Assembly: GCA_022836615.1 (NCBI GenBank)
Contig: MU405282.1
Coordinates: 62,001 to 126,000 of the forward strand
Direction: 5' to 3'
Source of the DNA: Annulohypoxylon bovei var. microspora
Taxonomy: Eukaryota; Ascomycota; Sordariomycetes; Xylariales; Hypoxylaceae
Length of the DNA stretch: 64,000 bases
Made by a program: the position numbers and the translations under genes. Below the pieces are notes generated by a model that saw only the letters and a list, made by a program, of their open reading frames with translations, searched no databases and was not told where the DNA came from. Shown here piece by piece: positions 58,225 to 64,000 of the stretch. Positions within the stretch are counted from its first letter, which is position 1. Every line of letters starts with the position of its first letter.

Positions 58225-59858
58225 TTACCTAGCCCCCTCCTTCCACCCCTTCGCGATCTCAGCCAACCTACTCTTCACAAACTCCAAGTCCTCCTCGACA
58301 TTAACCCTCCAGCTCGACACCGCAATCCGGCACGCGGGCCGCCCCTTCCACTTCGTCCCGCTCACGTACCAGTCCCCGGAGTCCTGGATCTTCTCGACCA
58401 GCACGGCATTCAACGCCTCGTCGCGCGCGCGGAACAGGACGATCACGTGCGTGCTCTGCGCCGCACCCTCGTCGGGGAGCAGCTCGTAGTCGGTTTTTAA
58501 GGAGGAGGAGACGAGGGCGCACGCCACGCCCCGCGCCAGCCGCACCATGCGCGCGAGCATCTCGGCGATGCCCGACTGCCCCTCGCTGCGCAGCACCGCG
58601 TACACGGGCAGCGCGCGGAAGCGCCGCGAGTTCTCTAGCCCGATGTTCAGCGGGCTCGGGATGGGGGAGGGTTCGCCGCCGGTTGAGAGGTACACCGCGT
58701 TCGGGTTCTGGAAGACCGCGTGCAGGGTGGAGGAGCGCCGGGTGAAGAATATGCCGGTGTCGTAGGGCTGGGTTTTTGGTTAGAGCGGGTGGGTGGGGTG
58801 TAGGAGAAGATAGGGGTTGGCTGAGTTGAGAGGGAAAGGGGGATATTACTTACGACGTTTAGTAGTTTATGCCCATCCACGGTAATGCTATCCGCGAGCT
58901 CGAGGCCAGCCGTAGACTCCCGTAGTTGTGAGAATTCGTCCGTATTTGGTAGAGCGCGGGCGAAAATGCCGAATGCACCGTCAACATGTATCCAGGCCTT
59001 ATACTTGTCTGCCAATTTTCTCAACCTCTTCATATCCTCCACTCCGGTCGTAGCAAACCGACCCGTGTTGACCTCGCCAGCGCTAATGGCTACAATACTT
59101 GCGACGCCCTCTTCCGTGAGCCGCAGTTCCCGCTCTACTGCCTCCAAGTCCAACCTCCACGGCTCGGCTTCACTATACGGCAACTCCTTAACCGCGCGCC
59201 GCCCCAAGCCCACGACCGAAGCAGCCTTAGATAACGAGCTATGGCCCATACTCGTCAAAACCTGGATCTCCCTGATCCCCGCCTCCGCACACGCGCCCAG
59301 AAGCCCCAACTCCCCCACCCCTCCTCCCGCCCCGACAGGCAGCCTCCTCCTCACAACATCCTCCCGGCCACACGCCAAGCCCAGAATATTGCTCGCGGTG
59401 GCGCCCGTCGTAAACGTCCTGCCCTCCCAGCGGCGATCGTCGCGCGCGCCGCCCTCGCCCAGCCCCAGGACCCGCAGCAGCAGCCGCAGGGCCACGTCCT
59501 CGACCTCGGTCGCGATGCTCTGCCCGGGTAGGTGCACCTGCGCGCTGGTGTCGAGCGCGCTGACCAGGTTGTCGGCGGCTTCGGCCACCGGCAGCGTCGA
59601 CCCCGTCACGAACCCGAAGTACCGCCCGCTGCGGTTGTGCCCCGCGAGCGCGGGCGCGACGGTCGATGTGAGGTGCGAGATCGTGGCTGATGGGCCGAGG
59701 GGCGCGAGGGCGGCCGGGTGAGAGGGCGGCGGTAGCGAGGCGCGCGCTGTGGCGAGGGCGCCGGCCGTGGGGAGCGTCCGCGCGTGGGTGCCTGGCGGCA
59801 CGGCGGCGACGGATCGGATGCGCGTGTAGGATGTGCTGAGGAAGGCTTCGCTGTCCAT
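58225..59858 (-). CDS. Pyridoxal-phosphate group II amino-acid decarboxylase
   Basis: Exons 58854-59858 and 58225-58767 join in phase 0 across an 86-nt intron to 515 residues. The fold-type I decarboxylase landmarks are present: GRYFGFVTGSTLPV near 78, the GATASN cofactor-phosphate segment, EVNTGRFATTGV, the aspartate motif WIHVDGAFG, and SITVDGHKLLNVPYDTG with the Schiff-base lysine at about residue 331; the intron falls directly after LLNV. The C-terminal part includes SWRVNVEEDLEFV. The family includes aromatic-L-amino-acid, tyrosine, histidine and related decarboxylases. The typical HVDAA motif reads HVDGA here, so the substrate cannot be assigned. GC content is high. No signal peptide is seen, so a cytosolic place is likely. 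No other biosynthetic genes lie nearby, arguing against a gene cluster. Confidence 0.88.
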
Positions 59859-61819
59859 TGTGAAGTGGTTTGGAGAGGATAGACTCGGATGGGTTGGGTA
59901 GGAGATAGCTAGGTAGATGAGCTAGGTCTGTATGCTATGGTGCTATTCCGTATATTCAGACTTGTTCTCTCTTAAGTTGACCACTATGAGTCACGGATGA
60001 AAGTGAAAAATGGTTGTAACAGTCATCAAATGGGTGTCATTTATCTTATGTAATTGTACTCCCATGACACAATTGCATCTTAAAATTGATGGTTTTTTAT
60101 ATCTGACCGCCTAGAAATTGTGTCATTGTTGCCTTTTCTATCGATCGCAAGGTGTTGCCTTTTGACGTTGTAATCCGTAGGGCGAGATGCTAGCCAAAGT
60201 CCGCATCTCGTCGGGTTATATTAGTAACTTAACACTCTATAGTCTCAAGCTAGCTTGTTGATTGATTTTCGTCGTAAAAATAAGCAAGTAATATCAATGA
60301 TTCATATAAATGATGCTCTTGTGATAGTACTAGCCGCAGCTTAATTGCGAACTACTTCTTGACATTAGTTATAGTATAGATTTACACCCAATTGCTTGAT
60401 AGGCATGGGATAACTCATAGTGAAATATTTATCTATAACGATGCTAGATTTCTAAATTTGCTAAATTATAGTTAAGCTTAACATTAGAAGTTTATCTTAC
60501 CTCTCAATACCTCTGACGTTAGAGTCGGGTTAAGATAAAGCTCGAGGGGTTATGTAAGACAAAATATAAGACTTCATAAAATTGTCTTAGCAGAACTGGG
60601 AGAAAACTTTTCGATCAATTCGTCGGGTTTGGTTGCGTACATGTCCGGTCTATCATAGATGGTGCAAATATAGACAGCTCGTTTATTGGAAAAAAAAAAA
60701 GCAGTTGTTGGGAAGTGAGGTGGTATGTATGACGGAAATGGCTGCGGCTGTTTCAGTTATGCTTGATGTGTACAGAAATCCACGGCGATATCACGAATAA
60801 CTAAGATATACACAATACGTTCACCCCGTCAAAGCTGCACATCATAGGCATAGTAAATGATACGCATTATGCAGATAAACCTAGTAGGAAGTCCATAGAA
60901 TCAAAGCACGAAAGAGATACGTACATATATGCAACAACAAATTTAACTTTACCAAACTTCCAAGGTTCTGTCAAACTTGAGGTCAACAGGCTATCGATAG
61001 TTATCGATACGAATCGATACGACAGTTGAAAGAATAAATTAAGAATAGCACCTAAATAAGCTTGAAATAGACGACCGGTGGGTTGGGACTGCTAGACTTA
61101 TTTAGGTGCTAGCCGGCACTAACCTTACTTAGGTTTAGGGACCGAGTCAAAGCAGCTGGGTTAAACCTTAGAAACCTTGCAGGTTTGAAGCTCGGGGCAG
61201 GATTAAGTACTTCGTATCATCAATCTCCAATGTTCTCCTTTCTTTTTATGGAGATTTTAGTCGTTCTTCTTTAGAAGGTCATTGCGATCCAGACCTGAGT
61301 CTAAGGGCTCCGTCGATCCTTTCTTTAAACTCTGTTCGGAGTAGAGAATGATATTAAGAGATAACTCTTTTTTTTCCCTCTCCATCTTCCTTTCGTTATT
61401 TCCATTATTTTCTCTTTCCTCGTCTTGGAGTTGAATGAGGTTGGCTTTGGTAGGATTGTTCGCGTTTAGTGAGCCTGTTACTTTGGACTTCCCTTACTTC
61501 TTCCCTCTCGCTTGTAGCCTTTTTTTACAAATCATAATGAATTGACCAGCTGATGGGATGCTGATGAAAGCCCTAATCCAAATAGAGGACTAACCCCCCT
61601 GACCTATAACCAAACAGCGACATACCTTCATTTGGCTCCTTTGGCCTCAGTCGTTTATTCGTCTCCCAGCCTCCACGCGATTTTCTTAGTTGGTTGTATC
61701 GTAAGCCCGACTTTTTTTAATTTTCAGCCGCGGCACCAGTGTAACCGAATCTACCCTCGTTATTCTCAACTGATGCTCACGAGAGCATCAATTGTCAACT
61801 TTCACCGAGAAGCGCCAAT
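59859..61819. other. Divergent intergenic region (decarboxylase and ArfGAP genes)
   Basis: 2 kb without a supported gene, AT-rich in the centre. It contains an 11-bp inverted repeat at 60064-60074/60116-60126 and a perfect 15-bp inverted repeat at 61046-61060/61097-61111. A C/T-rich tract near 61370-61420 may mark the ArfGAP promoter. Confidence 0.6.
61046..61111. repeat. Perfect 15-bp inverted repeat (hairpin, 36-nt loop)
   Basis: TAGCACCTAAATAAG at 61046-61060 is the exact reverse complement of 61097-61111. No flanking duplication is seen, so this is not called a transposon. Confidence 0.7.
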
Positions 61820-64000
61820 ATGTCCGGACTCATGAGCAAGCGGCAGCAGGCGCGCAATGAGAAAGCATTGCAGGATCTTGTACATAACGTACCGGGAAAC
61901 AATTTTTGCGCCGATTGTCAAGCGAGAAATCCATGTATGTACTATTCACAGAGCTTGTCCTTTGTCCTATTTACTATTGGAACCTATTGCTAACGTTGCA
62001 TCATCAAGCTTGGGCATCATGGAATGTACGTGCTCAATTAATAGTCCTCCACTATCGCTGCTCTCCAGTTATTACGAAGACTACCTATTCCTAAATAAAT
62101 CGAGGCGAACTTGAAACTAATATAGTTGTTATAGTTGGGCATATTCCTTTGCATGCGATGCGCTACTATCCATCGCAAGTTGGGCACACATATCTCTAAG
62201 GTCAAGTCGCTTAGCATGGATAGTTGGTCAAATGAACAGGTTGAAGTATGAATAGCTTAGCACCTTAACCATGGGATAGAACTGAGTCAGTTGTGGCTAA
62301 CTGTGCTTATAGAGCATGAAACGAGTAGGAAATGTTGTGTCAAACAATAGCCACAATTCTCAGAATAAGAAACCTCCGATGCCCATCGACGCCGACGAAG
62401 CCGACTCTGTCATGGAACGATTTATACGGGCCAAGTATATACAGAAAGCAGTGGTTAATAGCACGAAGAAGCATAACACAGGAAGTTCAGAAGAAGGTAC
62501 TCCGCCGCCATTACCACCCAAGACAGGTAGTCGTTTCTTCTCTTTTCGATCGAAGAAGGATACGCGTACGCGCGAGAGTGCTTTCGGCTCCCACGACACC
62601 CAACGTAGCCCACAGAACAACAAGGCATCCAAGGTCTTCGGAGCTAGTGTACACCAAGACAGCCCAGAGGCTACTTCACAAAAGTTGATGCAGCTTAGGG
62701 ATATGGGATTCATGGACGACAAACGTAATGCTATGATTTTGAAAGGTGTTAATGGCAACCTTGAAAAGACGGTTGAAGCGTTGGTGCGGCTTGGGGAAGG
62801 CGGAGGACCCTCATTGCCTTTACCGTCTCGTGATAGTTCTCTACCTGGCTCGTCTAGGTCCTTGACTCCCCAACCTACACCCACGTCGCCACGACCTCCA
62901 ATTGGACTATCCAAGTCTAGTCCACCTGCTGCACGAAGTCCAGCCAGTACGATGTCAAACAACCCCTGGGACATACAGCCAGCACCACCGCAGTCTTCAC
63001 AGTCGACAGGAACTCTGCAGAACAGGAACCCCTTTTATGCAAACTCGAACCCATTCGGGGTACCGAACCAACAAGCCGAGTTCAATTTGAACCAGAGCCT
63101 CCAAAACCTATCCCTAGTACCGACATCGCAGCAGGCACTCTTCCCTCACCACACCGGTGGAGTGCCAGCTCCTCCGCCTGTATCGCAGTCATTCTATCCG
63201 CAGCCAATGACTCCTCCGATCCCGCAAGCCCAGAACTTTGCATCAATGCCCTTTAATGGCAACCAAACCTACCCTCAACCAATTATCCCAGCTCAAGCAC
63301 CACAAAGCTACAATCCCTTCCTACAAGCCCCTCAAACTCCAGACCCGACGATCTCATTAAACACTTCGCCGTTTCAAAATCAGGGGTCTTTTGCTTCCAA
63401 TCCCTTTACTAGATCACCGACGAGGATCGCGTCGCCAACTCTGAACCAAATCCCTGAACAGTCGCAGCAAAACTTCTACAATTCTCCGCATTCTCCATAT
63501 GCAAGTAACCCGTTCTTTGCGACGAGTCAACAGACACAATCTCCCAGCCCGGCGGTACAATCTCAACCTCAGTTCCAGCCTCAGTTCCAGCCTCAGTTCC
63601 AGTCTCAGTTCCAACCCCAGCCAACCCAGCAGCAGCAATGGTATGACCCACAGCCACTCATACAGGTTGCACCTCAACCTCAACCTCAACCTCAACCGGT
63701 TTACCAACAGCCTCAAAGAGCTAACACGGCTTCTATCATGGCTCTATATAATTACCCTCAACTAGCTCCGTCCAAGCCGCAAACCCAGGATCAGAGCATA
63801 CCCAGTACAGAGACGAACCCTTTTCCTACGTCAGCACATCCACAGGCGCCTCCGCAACACAATGTTCCGTCACCTTTGTCAGGAACCAAAAACCCTTTTA
63901 TGAACAGTGCAGCAACCCACGCTGCACCTGCACCAGCACCCACGGCTCTAAACCCCTTCGCACCGCACAATAATCTTAATTCTGCTTCTTCGGGTGCCAG
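61820..64000 (+). CDS. ArfGAP with UBA domain and Gln/Pro-rich tail (Gts1/Ucp3-like), truncated at window end
   Basis: Exons 61820-61934, 62009-62025 (17 nt only), 62135-62245 and 62313 onward join in frame. The ArfGAP zinc finger is C30-x2-C33-x16-C50-x2-C53, assembled from three exons; the microexon supplies most of SWASWN. LGTHISKVKSLSMD follows, with the arginine finger just before it in HRKLG's neighbourhood. Exon 4 continues ESMKRVGN, KPPMPIDADEADSVMERFIRAKY and a UBA domain near 203-240 (LMQLRDMGFMDDKRNAM). After that the chain is rich in Gln, Pro and Asn with repeated NPF motifs (NNPW, NPFYANSNPF, KNPF), likely binding EH-domain proteins. ArfGAPs stimulate GTP hydrolysis on Arf in vesicle traffic; ArfGAP+UBA+Gln-rich is the Gts1 arrangement. 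The 3' end is outside the window. Confidence 0.88.
63567..63614 (+). repeat. 12-bp coding tandem repeat in the Gln-rich tail of the ArfGAP protein
   Basis: Four in-frame copies of CCTCAGTTCCAG (last copy TCTCAGTTCCAA) encode repeated QFQP tetrapeptides. A second array, CCTCAA x4, lies at 63672-63695 and encodes QP repeats. Such arrays can change length without frameshift. Confidence 0.85.

Noticed and set aside
58885..59721. 278-codon frame antisense to the decarboxylase
   Set aside because: It mirrors codon-position bias of the real gene and has no protein-like pattern.
60064..60126. 11-bp inverted repeat ATGACACAATT as a transposon end
   Set aside because: Too short, with no target duplication; not separable from chance in AT-rich DNA.
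1..64000. CRISPR array, biosynthetic gene cluster, prophage or toxin system
   Set aside because: No regularly spaced repeats, no polyketide or peptide synthase or terpene cyclase, and no bacterial-type genes were seen; the decarboxylase and sugar transporter stand alone among housekeeping genes.

Overview
The window looks like a euchromatic, gene-bearing piece of a filamentous ascomycete chromosome (Pezizomycotina, most likely a sordariomycete; the class is inference). Evidence: many short GT-AG introns (mostly 42-110 nt) with CTAAC/CTAAT-like branch sites, and families typical of such fungi (CFEM membrane protein, DUF3433 membrane protein, fungal GT2 with a long N-terminus, neutral trehalase, glyoxylate-cycle isocitrate lyase). 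No bacterial operon, CRISPR array, rRNA, convincing tRNA or secondary-metabolite cluster was seen.

Layout: 1-806, 3' end of a SulP sulfate permease (+). 1074-3132, MFS sugar transporter (-) with a one-base frame conflict at one splice junction. 4030-5589, Vps62-family protein (-). 7107-9824, two-domain DUF3433 membrane protein (-). 11507-12416, atypical Ras-like GTPase (+). 12895-14668, isocitrate lyase (-). 16956-19473, neutral trehalase (-). 24362-27292, GT2 glycosyltransferase (+). 29057-30618, F-box-like/Cys-rich protein (+). 31470-32120, mitochondrial ribosomal protein L20 (-). 35273-36391, disordered Ser-rich protein (+). 41411-45226, BUD2-like RasGAP (+). 46514-47713, cyclophilin 40 (+). 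48914-50357, Dbp5 helicase (+). 53308-55807, CFEM receptor-like protein (+). 57309-57599, UPF0390/DUF2462 small basic protein (+). 58225-59858, PLP group II decarboxylase (-). 61820-end, Gts1-type ArfGAP/UBA protein (+, truncated by the window).

These genes do not form one pathway. Loose themes are carbon and stress metabolism (sugar transporter, isocitrate lyase, trehalase), small-GTPase control (Ras-like GTPase, RasGAP, ArfGAP), surface biology (GT2, CFEM) and core housekeeping (Dbp5, CyP40, mitoribosomal protein). About half the window is intergenic.

The clearest unexplained structure lies between genes. Three non-autonomous DNA transposons have inverted termini and target duplications: a 362-bp TA-flanked element (16022-16383, perfect 38-40 bp TIRs), a 692-bp element with perfect 58-bp TIRs and a 9-bp duplication (22335-23026), and a 390-bp hAT-like element with an 8-bp duplication (52362-52751). 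The most interesting coding observation is the CFEM gene: retention of its 55-nt intron would give a short secreted protein whose eighth cysteine comes from the intron. I found no wholly new multi-gene system.
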